Source: Chroogloeocystis siderophila 5.2 s.c.1 (lineage in GTDB: Bacteria; Cyanobacteriota; Cyanobacteriia; Cyanobacteriales; Chroococcidiopsidaceae). Taken from it: 42,612 nucleotides of DNA. Shown here piece by piece: positions 33,618 through 42,589 of the stretch. Positions within the stretch are counted from its first letter, which is position 1; every line of letters starts with the position of its first letter. A model generated the notes under the pieces. It made no database searches. It was not told where the DNA came from and saw nothing but the letters and a program-made list of their open reading frames with translations. Made by a program: the position numbers and the translations under genes. The stretch is from assembly GCF_001904655.1 (NCBI RefSeq), contig NZ_MRCC01000027.1, forward strand, positions 1 through 42,612. The letters run 5' to 3'.

Positions 33618-34880
33618 TTACTGTTGCTGTGTTGTACCAGGAGTTAGCACTAAATCCGAACCGAGTGTCAGTTGTAAGTCGGTCTCAGGATCGATCGCAA
33701 CAAGGTCAACGCTGTCTCGACCCAAGAATAAACCGAGTAAAGCACCAACACCAGCACCACCTAGGACTTCTTCAGTTGCGATCGCGCGGTCTCCAGTGAC
33801 CGCAGAAATGGCAGCAGCAGCAGCAGCACCTAAAGCCGCATTGCGCACAATTCGACCCGCATTCGCGCCGCGACGCACGCGTTCAGTACGAGTAATCACT
33901 TCTGAAGTAGCATCAAACGAATAACGCCGACCGCTAGCCAAAACTAACTCGCGGGCAACAAATTGCGATCCTCCTTCCGCTGGTCGCAGTTCGCCAACAA
34001 CTTGGCTACCTGCGGGAATCAATACTGTACCATCGCGCGTAATAATGTTCTGTGCGACTGTCAGCGTTAAAGGTGCAGTTTCTTCGCGCGTGACTAAGAT
34101 TCTTTCGGCTTGGTCGTAGCGTACTGGAAGACTTGTGCCGCTAGGAATTGTAACAGTTGCGGGTGCTGTTGGTTGCTGTGCTTGTCCGACAACATAAGGC
34201 GAATTCACTGCGGCGACTTGCCCTGCACTTGCTAAAGCTTGATAGATGAATGCGGCAACATCTGCACGTGTTGCCGTTTGTGTTGGATTGAGAAACTGAA
34301 CATTCGGATAATTTACGACAATCCGTCGCTCAGTTGCGGCAGCGATCGGAGCGCGAGCATAGCTAGAAACAGCGTTCGCGTCGGCATAAAATTGGCTCAA
34401 GACGCTGTTAGCGTCGTTAGTTGCAGTGTAGTTAAGACCGTTAGCTAGCGAAACTAAAACTTGCTCGCGGGGAATATTTTGATTTGGTTCAAAACGATTG
34501 CCAGGATAGCCTGCTAGAAAGCCCGTTGTGTAAGCTTGCTGAATCGCTGCTGCACCCCAAAAGTTTGATGGTACGTCGGTAAATTGTACTGCGGGTCTTT
34601 GCCCTGCGCGTGGAAAAGCCCGACTCACCATCGCCGCAAATTGAGCGCGTGTCACTGGCTCTTCTGGTCGGAAACTATTATCAGGAAACCCAGCAATAAT
34701 GTTTCTGCTTGCGAGCTCTGCAATAAAGGGAGTCGCCCAATAGTTAGCTGGAACATCAGCAAAAGTAGACGCTTGCGCAAACGATGGCGCAGGTGTTACA
34801 AGCGGAGCAACGGCACCAATGGTTATCCCCAAAGCCATTAGTCCAGCGGTTCCCGATTGCCAGTGCTTGAAAGTAGACAT
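33618..34880 (-). CDS. SLH-domain exported protein with glycine/alanine-rich C-terminus
   Basis: A 420-residue protein. A signal peptide (to about residue 36, PAPSFAQ-A) is followed by three SLH repeats (about 39-90 STFADVPANYWATPFIAELA; 97-150 FTDVPSNFWGAAAIQQAYTT; 165-220). The C-terminal half has a beta-rich region (TIPSGTSLPVRYDQAERILV, LTVAQNIITRDGTVLIPAGS) and a helical Ala/Gly-rich stretch (RIVRNAALGAAAAAAISAVT, VLGGAGVGALLGLFLGRDSV) like a glycine zipper. It is probably a cell-envelope protein attached to peptidoglycan-linked polysaccharide. A TTG six bases upstream is an alternative start, but ATG 34880 is preferred. The promoter lies in the 34887-35112 gap. Confidence 0.85.
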   Translation of the reverse strand: MSTFKHWQSGTAGLMALGITIGAVAPLVTPAPSFAQASTFADVPANYWATPFIAELASRNIIAGFPDNSFRPEEPVTRAQFAAMVSRAFPRAGQRPAVQFTDVPSNFWGAAAIQQAYTTGFLAGYPGNRFEPNQNIPREQVLVSLANGLNYTATNDANSVLSQFYADANAVSSYARAPIAAATERRIVVNYPNVQFLNPTQTATRADVAAFIYQALASAGQVAAVNSPYVVGQAQQPTAPATVTIPSGTSLPVRYDQAERILVTREETAPLTLTVAQNIITRDGTVLIPAGSQVVGELRPAEGGSQFVARELVLASGRRYSFDATSEVITRTERVRRGANAGRIVRNAALGAAAAAAISAVTGDRAIATEEVLGGAGVGALLGLFLGRDSVDLVAIDPETDLQLTLGSDLVLTPGTTQQQ

Positions 34881-35002
34881 TGTCAAGGACTCTCCGAAAA
34901 AGATTTGGTAGCTATCTAGAATGAGTAGACATTAGCAGGAAATGAAGGTTCCTATAATTAACTAATGCCGGAAACAAGTTAATTTAAGCGTGAAAAAGCG
35001 TA

Positions 35003-35028
35003 AATATTGCTCTTTTTAAAGCAATATT
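35003..35028 (-). terminator. Terminator-like hairpin after the alpha/beta hydrolase gene
   Basis: AATATTGCT (35003-35011) pairs perfectly with AGCAATATT (35020-35028). On the minus strand it is followed by TTTACGCTTTTTC, and it lies about 85 bases after the hydrolase stop, ahead of the SLH gene. Confidence 0.55.
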
Positions 35029-35112
35029 CCCCACTGCCTGCTAAAAAATAATGACGTACGGTTGACAAATTAGTTGCTTTAGTATCCACACAAATTTGTA
35101 ACTTAAAACACA

Positions 35113-36021
35113 TTAGGCAGCGAGTGTCTGAAGATAGAGTTGTAATAAACCAATGACGATTTCAGGTGTTTCCAAATGCGGTAAGACACCTGTAGATGCG
35201 ATCGCTTGAAATTCACGAATCGCCTGCGGGTTTAATTGTGCAAGTCGTCTTCCGAGATCGAGTGATGTAAATTGTGCAGCTTCTCCCCAAATCATCGCCG
35301 TTGGTACGGCTAGCTGTGGGATATACCGTGCTAAATCAAAGTAAAGCTCTCCTTGTAAAAAGGCAAGCGCGGCGTATTTGGCATTAGGTTGTTGTGCCGA
35401 CGTTAAGTAAGCGGCTACCATTTCTTCCGTCACGCGGTCGGGTTTGGCAAAGAGAAATTGCTGAAGAAAGTTGCGGACGGCAATTTCATTTTGTGCGCCG
35501 ACAGTGTAAATTAAATCATTTAAGAGCGGTGTACCAATCAGTTGTAGTGGTAATCGACGTCCTGCACCTTGTCCAAAATCGTCAAACCCAGAAGGACAAA
35601 CAAGAACCAGCGATTGAAATAAATTCGGTTGTTGAACCGCAAGGCGAATAACCAATGCTGCGGTCAAAGAAGAAGCAACAGCGATCGCACGATGAGGGCA
35701 AGTTTTTTGCATAAATTCGGCAATCGTTGTCAGATAGTCATCGATTTGATAATTGCGCACAGGATGCGTCGATTGACCCCAACCGATTAAATCAGGCGCT
35801 AAAACTCGATAGCCGTTCGCAAAAGCAGGGTACACTTTAGACCACTCATAAGCAGAAGCCCCGCCACCAAAGTTATGTAAAAACACTAAAGATGGTGTCG
35901 TTTCATCTTGCCGGAATGTAGTCGATGCCCATATCGTATCAACAGGAGTGTAGTAGACCATTAACCCCAATGATGTTTGTACAACTCCTTGACCAAAGCC
36001 TGGAGGTTGAAACTGTAGCAT
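35113..36021 (-). CDS. Alpha/beta fold hydrolase
   Basis: A 302-residue alpha/beta hydrolase. The oxyanion/N-terminal block LVFLHNFGGGASAYEWSKVY and the strand NGYRVLAPDLIGWGQSTHPV lead to the nucleophile region RAIAVASSLTAALVIRLA, where A-x-S-x-T-x-A replaces the usual GxSxG. The acid (PTAMIWGEAAQFTS) and His (GVLPHLETPE) of the triad follow. It resembles cyanobacterial and plastid hydrolases of unknown substrate. Starts at the TTG 36048 or ATG 36021; the ATG is preferred. It diverges from ndhS. Confidence 0.83.
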   Translation of the reverse strand: MLQFQPPGFGQGVVQTSLGLMVYYTPVDTIWASTTFRQDETTPSLVFLHNFGGGASAYEWSKVYPAFANGYRVLAPDLIGWGQSTHPVRNYQIDDYLTTIAEFMQKTCPHRAIAVASSLTAALVIRLAVQQPNLFQSLVLVCPSGFDDFGQGAGRRLPLQLIGTPLLNDLIYTVGAQNEIAVRNFLQQFLFAKPDRVTEEMVAAYLTSAQQPNAKYAALAFLQGELYFDLARYIPQLAVPTAMIWGEAAQFTSLDLGRRLAQLNPQAIREFQAIASTGVLPHLETPEIVIGLLQLYLQTLAA

Positions 36022-36126
36022 AAAGATTTTGGATGGAAATTGAGTCAAAAACGAATATAGACGATCGTCTGGGAGCAGGCGTTTTTAGTAAGCTATTAGA
36101 AGCAAAACATAACGAGAGATAAAGCA

Positions 36127-36318
36127 ATGATTCTGCCTGGAACTGCTGTACGCGTCACAAATCCTAACGATACTTACTACCGTTTTCAAGGACTCGTCCA
36201 GCGCGTGAGTGATGGTAAAGCTGCGGTGCTGTTTGAGGGAGGTAACTGGGATAAGCTAGTTACTTTCAACCTCTCAGAACTCGAACCTGTAGAGACTGGA
36301 CGCAAAAAAGCCAAATAA
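36127..36318 (+). CDS. ndhS: NAD(P)H-quinone oxidoreductase subunit S
   Basis: A 63-residue SH3-like subunit of the cyanobacterial NDH-1 complex. The sequence [20 protein letters not shown], then [20 protein letters not shown] and [16 protein letters not shown] is nearly diagnostic of NdhS (CRR31 in chloroplasts), the stromal/cytosolic-side ferredoxin-docking subunit that supports cyclic electron flow. The positively charged C-terminus (GRKKAK) fits that role. It is separated from the next gene by 63 bases including a tandem heptamer, so co-transcription is possible. Confidence 0.9.
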   Translation: MILPGTAVRVTNPNDTYYRFQGLVQRVSDGKAAVLFEGGNWDKLVTFNLSELEPVETGRKKAK

Positions 36319-36346
36319 CCTGCTTTGAGTAACGCAGTGCCTTTCT

Positions 36347-36374
36347 CTCTGACCTCTGACCTCTGACCTCTGAC
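36347..36374. repeat. Tandem heptamer (CTCTGAC) x4
   Basis: Four exact copies of CTCTGAC run from 36347 to 36374, ending eight bases before the next gene's ATG. This is the complementary strand of the GGTCAGA-type heptamer seen elsewhere in the window. Confidence 0.75.
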
Positions 36375-36381
36375 CTCTTTT

Positions 36382-37035
36382 ATGCGCCTTCCCCTACCAC
36401 AATTTGCCACAGGCGATCGTGCTCCAAATCATATTGCTGAGGTGATTGAAACCTCAACAACCGAATTTTTGGCGCAGTGTCTAGAACCCGAAGACTTAAG
36501 CTTTCCTGTAATGCCGCCATTTGGCAGTTGGGTAAAATCTGTTGATGAAGAATCGGGTAATCAAGTCTACGCGGTAGTATATTATGCTACGACGATGCCG
36601 ATTGACTCGATTCATCGGGCAAGAGCATTAGGCTTATCGTTACAAGACTTACGCGAACAACAACCGCAAATCTTCGCAATGCTCAAGACTGAGTTTAGAG
36701 CAGCGATCGTGGGATTTGAGCGACCAATTGAAGCGCGATCGCAACAACGTTTTTATCAGTATTTACCACCACGCCCACCGCAGATCCATCAAGCTGTTTA
36801 TCATTGCGAACCGGAAACGATTGTTGCTTTCTCTGAACAGTTAGATTTCTTAAGAACTTTGCTACAAGTCAACGGTGCGCCCGTAGAAGCGCTAACAGCT
36901 GCGGCGATTCGTGAAGTTTATCATTTACGCAAAGCTGACCGCGAATGGTTAGTCAAGGCGGGGAGAACATTAAGTGTATTACTCAAAGACGACTATGATC
37001 GCTTGAAAGTTGTTCTTAGCCAAATTCATCCCTAA
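36382..37035 (+). CDS. HAS-barrel-like conserved cyanobacterial protein
   Basis: A 217-residue soluble protein. The N-terminal half (residues about 10-130: GDRAPNHIAEVIETSTTEFL, CLEPEDLSFPVMPPFGSWVK, GNQVYAVVYYATTMPIDSIH) resembles a HAS-barrel, the N-terminal barrel of HerA/ATP-synthase-type proteins. The C-terminal half (FRAAIVGFERPIEARSQQRF, YHLRKADREWLVKAGRTLSV) is helical. No ATPase motif is present. The family is common in cyanobacteria with unknown function. The ATG lies directly behind the heptamer repeat, so no ribosome site is available. It follows ndhS on the same strand. Confidence 0.65.
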   Translation: MRLPLPQFATGDRAPNHIAEVIETSTTEFLAQCLEPEDLSFPVMPPFGSWVKSVDEESGNQVYAVVYYATTMPIDSIHRARALGLSLQDLREQQPQIFAMLKTEFRAAIVGFERPIEARSQQRFYQYLPPRPPQIHQAVYHCEPETIVAFSEQLDFLRTLLQVNGAPVEALTAAAIREVYHLRKADREWLVKAGRTLSVLLKDDYDRLKVVLSQIHP

Positions 37036-37291
37036 AAGAAGTCAGGCAATAAAGTCTTCATCTTAGTGTACCAAGGTACACTTTGCTGGAGTAGCCACGA
37101 AGGAAGTCGGAAGGCATCGTAATGCTGACTCCTTTTTAATCAATTCAACATACAATTTCAGGAAGCGGGATCGCAATTTGATGTAGGGAAAAATTATCAA
37201 GTTTTCGTTGCCTTCGTTGTCTTCCTTGCTCTTGTAGATGCTAACAGGCTGACTACACGAATCCCCCTAGCTTTTTTCCTCAGTGCTATCT

Positions 37292-39439
37292 ATGTCATTC
37301 CTTTACGTCCTTGCAGTGGAACCGGCTTCCGAAGTTCTCACAAAAGAGCCAATCGTTCCTTTTGTGATTTTACTAATAGTCATTCTTGTCGTACCGATTA
37401 TATTTGAACGGCTGCAACTACCGGGTTTGGTTGGGTTGCTGCTAGCGGGAGTTTTACTTGGACCTAATGTTTTAAACTTATTTCAAACTGAACAGCCAAC
37501 AATTAGATTACTATCCAACATTGGTTTAGTTTACCTCATGTTTGTCGCTGGACTGGAAGTGGACATGGAACAGTTCCGGCAAACGCGTAACAAATCATTG
37601 GGGTTTGGGACTTTTACATTCTTAGTACCGCTGATTGTCGGAACACTCGTTGGGCGAATTTTTGGCTTTGGCTGGAACGCATCAATCTTAATTGGTTCGC
37701 TATTTGCTTCGCATACGCTGCTGGCGTATCCAATTATTAGCCGCTTGGGAGTCATTAACAACGAAGCAGTTACGGTTACTATTGGTGCCACAATTTTTAC
37801 AGATATCGGCGCACTTTTAGTATTAGCTGTTTGCGTAGCGATCCATGCTGGAGAGTTTACTGCACTGGGTTTGACGACTTTACTAGGGTCATTATTTCTG
37901 TATTCGGCTGCGGTTTTAATCGGCTTTGATTGGGCAGGAAAAGAGTTTTTCCGGCGATCGGGTGATGAGGAGGGAAAGCAATTTCTCTTTGTTTTGCTGG
38001 CGGTATTTCTAGCAGCAGTGGGCGCGCAGTTGATTGGGGTAGAAAAAATTGTTGGCGCGTTTCTAGCAGGATTAGCCGTTAATGACGTTGTTGGGGAAGG
38101 ACCTGTTAAAGAGAAAGTTGTTTTTGTTGGTAGTGTACTGTTTATTCCGATTTTTTTTGTAGATTTAGGTTTATTGATTAATATTCCAGCGTTTGTTGCC
38201 AGTATTAGTAATATTTGGCTAACGCTGGCAATTGTTATTGGTTTAATTAGCAGCAAATTCATCGCCGCGTTTCTCGCCAAGTTGATGTATCGCTACAACT
38301 GGCTAGAAACACTAACAATGTGGTCTTTGTCGATACCGCAGGTAGGAGCCACCTTAGCAGCTACACTGGTAGGCTATCGCGCCGGATTGCTCAATGAAGG
38401 TATGTTGAATAGCGTTATTGTCTTAATGCTCGTAACGGCTACTTTAGGGCCACTGCTAACGAATCGAGTAGCTGTCGGTTTGATGACGTCTACTGTGAGT
38501 GTCACTCCAGACGCATCAAAACCATTGTATTTGGATACGACAGACACCGAAAAGCCTCTAACTGTAGTCGTTCCGGTCTATAATCCTGATACGGAGCAAT
38601 ATTTGATTGAAATGGCGGCGTTAATTGCACGCCAAGCACAAGGGCGGCTTGTTCCACTGGCAATTGCTACTACTAGACCTGCACATATGGATGCACCGCA
38701 GTTGGAAAGTGCTATGGCAAAAGCTGATGCACTGTTGGATAAAGCGACTGCACTCAGCCACGACTTAGGAGTAACTGCCGAATCTGTACTACGTATTGAC
38801 GATGCGATCGCGCTTGGTATTACGCGTGCTAGCCGCGAACAAAACGCTAATTTGATTGTCATGGGCTGGGGTAAACGCACGGGCTTTCGCGCGCGCTTGT
38901 TTGGCAATGTGATTGATAGTGTATTGTGGGCGTCGCATTGTCCGGTTGCGGTAACGCGCCTGCTCGAATCTCCCACCAAAATTCAACGCATTCTTGTCCC
39001 TGTGCAAAACTTTACGCCAGAAGCCTTGCGACCGTTGCGTTTTGCCTTATTGCTGGCTACAGCAATTGGAGCGCAGGTCACTTTGTTAAACGTCTGCGAT
39101 CGCCGTATCAAACCAAGTAGCATTGCGTGGAACAAATCAAATATCGAGTTACTGTTGTCTAAACTTGCTTTACCGCAAGCTCCTGTTGTTGAAGTTGTCC
39201 CTCACGAAAATGTCGCACAAGCGATTACCACCGCAGCTAAAAATTATGATTTAGTTATCTTGCGCTCGATTCAACGTCGCACGAGTGCGGGCGGCTTAGC
39301 TATTAGTGACTTGACATCGCAGTTAGTCGCGCAACTTTCAGGGTCGATTGTCCTACTCGGAGAACCACAAAAAAGTAATGCTGCTGTGATTCGAGAGCAA
39401 TTTCTCCAACGCTCCAACCGTACAAAGTTAGAAAGATAG
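37292..39439 (+). CDS. CPA2 cation/proton antiporter with two universal-stress-protein domains
   Basis: A 715-residue protein. The N-terminal ~390 residues form a Kef/NapA-type antiporter with about 12 membrane segments (ILVVPIIFERLQLPGLVGLL, ATIFTDIGALLVLAVCVAIH with the TD motif of the ion-binding unwound helices, KIVGAFLAGLAVNDVVGEGP). Two cytosolic USP domains follow (about 420-555 with LIVMGWGKRTGFRARLFGNV and VLWASHCPVAVTRL; about 565-700 with IQRILVPVQNFTPEALRPLR and VLLG). The GTG at 37283 is an alternative start to ATG 37292. It probably exchanges Na+ or K+ for H+; the USP tails may bind nucleotide for regulation. Confidence 0.88.
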   Translation: MSFLYVLAVEPASEVLTKEPIVPFVILLIVILVVPIIFERLQLPGLVGLLLAGVLLGPNVLNLFQTEQPTIRLLSNIGLVYLMFVAGLEVDMEQFRQTRNKSLGFGTFTFLVPLIVGTLVGRIFGFGWNASILIGSLFASHTLLAYPIISRLGVINNEAVTVTIGATIFTDIGALLVLAVCVAIHAGEFTALGLTTLLGSLFLYSAAVLIGFDWAGKEFFRRSGDEEGKQFLFVLLAVFLAAVGAQLIGVEKIVGAFLAGLAVNDVVGEGPVKEKVVFVGSVLFIPIFFVDLGLLINIPAFVASISNIWLTLAIVIGLISSKFIAAFLAKLMYRYNWLETLTMWSLSIPQVGATLAATLVGYRAGLLNEGMLNSVIVLMLVTATLGPLLTNRVAVGLMTSTVSVTPDASKPLYLDTTDTEKPLTVVVPVYNPDTEQYLIEMAALIARQAQGRLVPLAIATTRPAHMDAPQLESAMAKADALLDKATALSHDLGVTAESVLRIDDAIALGITRASREQNANLIVMGWGKRTGFRARLFGNVIDSVLWASHCPVAVTRLLESPTKIQRILVPVQNFTPEALRPLRFALLLATAIGAQVTLLNVCDRRIKPSSIAWNKSNIELLLSKLALPQAPVVEVVPHENVAQAITTAAKNYDLVILRSIQRRTSAGGLAISDLTSQLVAQLSGSIVLLGEPQKSNAAVIREQFLQRSNRTKLER

Positions 39440-39441
39440 TA

Positions 39442-39582
39442 ATACCATTTCACTTTGAAGTTGGTACAAATAGGCAGCTTTAGGAGCCTGCGCCGTGCGG
39501 AGGTTTACCCTGTTGCGACGACTGGCGTGAGCAGAGGGGCACAGGAGAAATGATTTGTACTTTTTATTGATTGAAATGGTAT
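39442..39582. repeat. MITE-like element, 141 bp, with 11-bp inverted terminal repeats
   Basis: ATACCATTTCA (39442-39452) and TGAAATGGTAT (39572-39582) are exact inverted repeats at the ends. A second, inner pair, GTACAAAT/ATTTGTAC, lies inside them. The middle (GGAGCCTGCGCCGTGCGGAG, then CCCTGTTGCGACGACTGGCG) is GC-rich. It carries no gene. A related partial copy lies at 14511-14580. Confidence 0.7.
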
Positions 39583-39590
39583 GAGGTACG

Positions 39591-39611
39591 ATAAAATCTC
39601 TAAGATTTTAT
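39591..39611. terminator. AT-rich hairpin downstream of the antiporter
   Basis: ATAAAATCT-CTA-AGATTTTAT is a perfect nine-base-pair hairpin, immediately after the MITE-like element. It may end the antiporter transcript. The rest of 39612-39898 shows only a dubious 33-codon frame from ATG 39778 and a HIP1 site before the uxs gene. Confidence 0.35.
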
Positions 39612-39898
39612 TAAAGATTTAGTAAATTGTACGCTATTATGCTGTGTTGCTATTTTCAAATCTGATAGCTTGCTATTTAATTTAATTAAATTGGTGCTCA
39701 GTTTGCTTTCGCCAAAGTTAATTGAATCCAGAAAAATATTGTCATCTGCGAGCGAGATACAGTAATTATGCCAAAAAAGCAAGAGGAGGTCATCAGATTA
39801 TTTTGGTGTTGCCTCTTTACCACTGCTTTAAGGCAAGTTACCTTAGACAAAAGCGCGATCGCTGGTTAAATATACTTAATCTAAGTTACTAACAGACT

Positions 39899-40861
39899 AT
39901 GAGAATTTTGGTTACGGGTGGTGCTGGTTTTGTCGGTTCCCATCTTATTGATCGGTTGATGGTCGAAGGACACGAGGTCATTTGTCTTGATAACTTCTAC
40001 ACCGGTCACAAGCGTAATATCCTCAAATGGCTGGATCATCCTTATTTTGAATTGATTCGCCATGACATCACTGAAGCGATTCGGTTAGAAGTAGACCAGA
40101 TCTATCATCTTGCTTGTCCTGCATCTCCAGTTCACTATCAGTACAACCCAGTCAAGACTGTTAAAACCAGCGTCATGGGTACGCTCAATATGTTGGGTTT
40201 AGCTAAACGAGTCAAAGCCCGCTTTTTATTAGCTTCCACATCAGAAATCTACGGCGATCCCGAAGTTCATCCGCAAACAGAGGATTACCGTGGAAACGTT
40301 AATCCTATCGGAATCCGCTCGTGCTACGACGAAGGTAAGCGAATCGCTGAAACGCTCTCGTTTGACTATCATCGCCAAAATGACGTTGATATTCGTGTGG
40401 CTCGAATCTTCAATACCTACGGTCCGCGAATGTTAGAAAACGATGGTCGAGTCGTCAGTAACTTTGTTGCGCAAGCACTCCGAGGCAATCCCTTAACAGT
40501 GTATGGAGATGGTTCACAAACGCGTAGTTTCTGCTACGTTTCCGATCTGGTAGAAGGACTAATGCGGTTAATGAACAACGAGCATATTGGTCCGATTAAC
40601 TTGGGCAACCCAGATGAATACACAATTCTAGAGCTAGCAACTGCGGTGCAGCAGCTAGTCAATCCAGATGCAGAAATTAAGTTTGAGCCTTTGCCTTCCG
40701 ATGACCCTCGCCGTCGCCGTCCTGACATTACCCGTGCCAAAACTTGGTTGAACTGGGAACCTACAGTACCACTGCCAGAGGGTTTAAAGCTCACTATAGA
40801 AGATTTTCGGTCTCGAATTCAAAGCGAGCAACCACTCGAAGCTAGCAAGATAGCAAAGTAG
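39899..40861 (+). CDS. uxs: UDP-glucuronic acid decarboxylase (UDP-xylose synthase)
   Basis: A 320-residue extended short-chain dehydrogenase/reductase that decarboxylates UDP-glucuronate to UDP-xylose. The NAD motif is GGAGFVG at 7-13, the catalytic Y143xxxK147 is in [12 protein letters not shown], and the Ser is in [31 protein letters not shown] and [20 protein letters not shown] are hallmark UXS sequences. It is 141 bases upstream of ugd, which makes its substrate, so the pair forms a sugar-nucleotide module for capsule, sheath or glycan synthesis. Confidence 0.93.
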   Translation: MRILVTGGAGFVGSHLIDRLMVEGHEVICLDNFYTGHKRNILKWLDHPYFELIRHDITEAIRLEVDQIYHLACPASPVHYQYNPVKTVKTSVMGTLNMLGLAKRVKARFLLASTSEIYGDPEVHPQTEDYRGNVNPIGIRSCYDEGKRIAETLSFDYHRQNDVDIRVARIFNTYGPRMLENDGRVVSNFVAQALRGNPLTVYGDGSQTRSFCYVSDLVEGLMRLMNNEHIGPINLGNPDEYTILELATAVQQLVNPDAEIKFEPLPSDDPRRRRPDITRAKTWLNWEPTVPLPEGLKLTIEDFRSRIQSEQPLEASKIAK

Positions 40862-40867
40862 GAGCTT

Positions 40868-40902
40868 AGAGGTCAGAAGGTCAAGGATTGGGGATCAGGG
40901 TA
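40868..40902. repeat. GGTCAGAAGGTCAAGGATTG heptamer-type repeat
   Basis: GGTCAGAAGGTC, AAGGATTGGGGATCAGGG and neighbouring words form degenerate tandem heptamers between uxs and ugd. Same type as 20001 and 24084. Confidence 0.5.
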
Positions 40903-41002
40903 ATTGTAAGGACGCTAAAACCTGTAAACCTAAAACTCTGTCATAACTCTAAGTTTTAACTACTTTAACCACCTGTACAACATAACTGAGGATCGATAAA
41001 AT

Positions 41003-42397
41003 ATGCGTGTTTGCGTAATTGGTACTGGATACGTCGGCTTAGTGACTGGTGCTTGCCTAGCTCATATTGGGCATGACGTCATCTGTGTCGATAATAACGA
41101 AGAAAAAGTTAAGTTGATGAAAGCCGGACAGTCACCGATTTTTGAACCAGGACTGTCAGAAATTATGCAGTCGGCGATCGCTGCAAAAAAAATTGAGTTC
41201 ACAACCGATTTAGGCGCAGGCGTGAACCACGGAGAAATTCTCTTTATTGCTGTGGGAACACCTCCCTTACCAACAGGCGAAAGCGACACCCGCTATGTAG
41301 AAGCAGTAGCTCGTGGAATCGGCGCGCATCTCAACGGTGGCTACAAAGTAATCGTCAACAAATCGACAGTACCAATTGGTTCGGGTGACTGGGTGCGCAT
41401 GCTCGTACTCGATGGCATTGCCGAACGCCAAACCGAAAAAGTTCCTGTTGCTGCGGGTAATCTTAAAGAAGAATTACCCCCAACACAAATAGCTGAGTTT
41501 GATATCGTCAGCAACCCAGAGTTTCTCCGCGAAGGATCGGCAGTTTATGATACCTTTAACCCTGACCGCATTGTACTCGGTAGCAATAATCCGAAAGCGA
41601 TCGCGATGATGCAGGAACTGTACACCCCAATTGTCGAGCGCCAGTTTGCTGAAGAGAAGTCGCTCCCACCAGTACCAATCGTGGTGACAGACCTCAGTTC
41701 GGCGGAGATGATCAAGTACGCAGCGAATGCATTCTTGGCAACTAAAATTAGTTTTATCAACGAAGTCGCGAATATTTGCGATCGCGTTGGTGCGGATGTC
41801 ACGCAAGTTGCTAAAGGTATTGGACTTGACTCGCGCATTGGTAATAAATTCCTGCAAGCTGGTATTGGCTGGGGTGGTTCCTGCTTCCCTAAAGATGTCT
41901 CAGCCTTAATTCATACTGCTGATGACTATGGCTATGAAGCGCACCTGCTTAAAGCTGCTGTCAGTGTCAATCAGCGCCAACGCTTGATTGGAGTTGAAAA
42001 ACTACAACAAGTTCTCAAAATTCTCAAGGGTAAAACCGTCGGCTTACTCGGCTTAACCTTTAAACCGGATACCGATGATATGCGCGATGCACCGGCACTC
42101 AACTTAATCGAGCATCTCAATCGTCTAGGAACAAAAGTCAAAGCCTACGACCCCATTGTGTCCCAAAGCGGAATGCGTCATGGTCTTTCTGGCGTGATGG
42201 TTGAAACAGACCCTGAGCGCCTTGCAGATGGTTGTGATGCTTTAGTTTTAGTGACCGACTGGAAACAGTTCCAAAATCTCGATTACGAGAAAATGGCAAG
42301 CTTGATGAACAATCCTGTCATGATTGATGGTCGTAACTTCCTTGATCGTGAAAAATTACAGCAAGCTGGATTCTACTATGTTGGTGTAGGACGGTAG
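41003..42397 (+). CDS. ugd: UDP-glucose 6-dehydrogenase
   Basis: A 464-residue NAD-dependent enzyme that oxidises UDP-glucose to UDP-glucuronate in two steps. GTGYVGLVTG (residues 7-16) is the NAD-binding loop, and catalytic Cys294 lies in GIGWGGSCFPKD. KSTVPIGSG, SNPEFLREGSA and YAANAFLATKISFINEVANI complete the family pattern, and GLTFKPDTDDMRDAP starts the C-terminal domain. It follows uxs on the same strand; together they convert UDP-glucose to UDP-xylose. The ATG 41003 gives the standard start. Confidence 0.96.
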   Translation: MRVCVIGTGYVGLVTGACLAHIGHDVICVDNNEEKVKLMKAGQSPIFEPGLSEIMQSAIAAKKIEFTTDLGAGVNHGEILFIAVGTPPLPTGESDTRYVEAVARGIGAHLNGGYKVIVNKSTVPIGSGDWVRMLVLDGIAERQTEKVPVAAGNLKEELPPTQIAEFDIVSNPEFLREGSAVYDTFNPDRIVLGSNNPKAIAMMQELYTPIVERQFAEEKSLPPVPIVVTDLSSAEMIKYAANAFLATKISFINEVANICDRVGADVTQVAKGIGLDSRIGNKFLQAGIGWGGSCFPKDVSALIHTADDYGYEAHLLKAAVSVNQRQRLIGVEKLQQVLKILKGKTVGLLGLTFKPDTDDMRDAPALNLIEHLNRLGTKVKAYDPIVSQSGMRHGLSGVMVETDPERLADGCDALVLVTDWKQFQNLDYEKMASLMNNPVMIDGRNFLDREKLQQAGFYYVGVGR

Positions 42398-42442
42398 AAA
42401 AAGGGTGAGGAGGAGCCATGGCAAAGTTGTGGAGGTATCCTT

Positions 42443-42589
42443 ATGTGGTATTTTATTTCTCCTCTGCTCTTAGGCACCCTGACCTCTGTCATAGTGTGCT
42501 ACGGTGTATACACAAGTCTAGACTGGCGTCGTTCCAAGCTATTTCGCCCCCTTGCATCCCCCTGGGATTATGCAGGGCTGATACATTGA
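42443..42589 (+). CDS. Short membrane ORF whose 3' end is a dispersed repeat (likely truncated gene)
   Basis: ATG 42443 follows GGAGG (42431-42435) by seven bases, an unusually good ribosome site for this window. It opens MWYFISPLLLGTLTSVIVCY, a single hydrophobic helix, then GVYTSLDWRRSKLFRPLA and the repeat-encoded SPWDYAGLIH before TGA 42587-42589. The last ten or so codons lie inside the 56-bp repeat (42557-42612), so the original gene end has probably been replaced. It could also be a small membrane protein. It is 45 bases after ugd. Confidence 0.4.
   Translation: MWYFISPLLLGTLTSVIVCYGVYTSLDWRRSKLFRPLASPWDYAGLIH

Noticed and set aside
33587-33924. Plus-strand frames at the 3' end of the SLH gene
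   Set aside because: Antisense to the secure SLH coding sequence, with Ser/Ala/Arg-biased composition.
37531-38280. A 249-codon frame antisense to the antiporter
   Set aside because: It lies wholly inside a secure gene, is low in complexity (Ser/Pro/Lys/Thr rich) and matches no family; it is a shadow frame.
39778-39879. 33-codon frame from an ATG upstream of uxs
   Set aside because: Too short, no homology and no ribosome site; the region more likely holds the uxs promoter.
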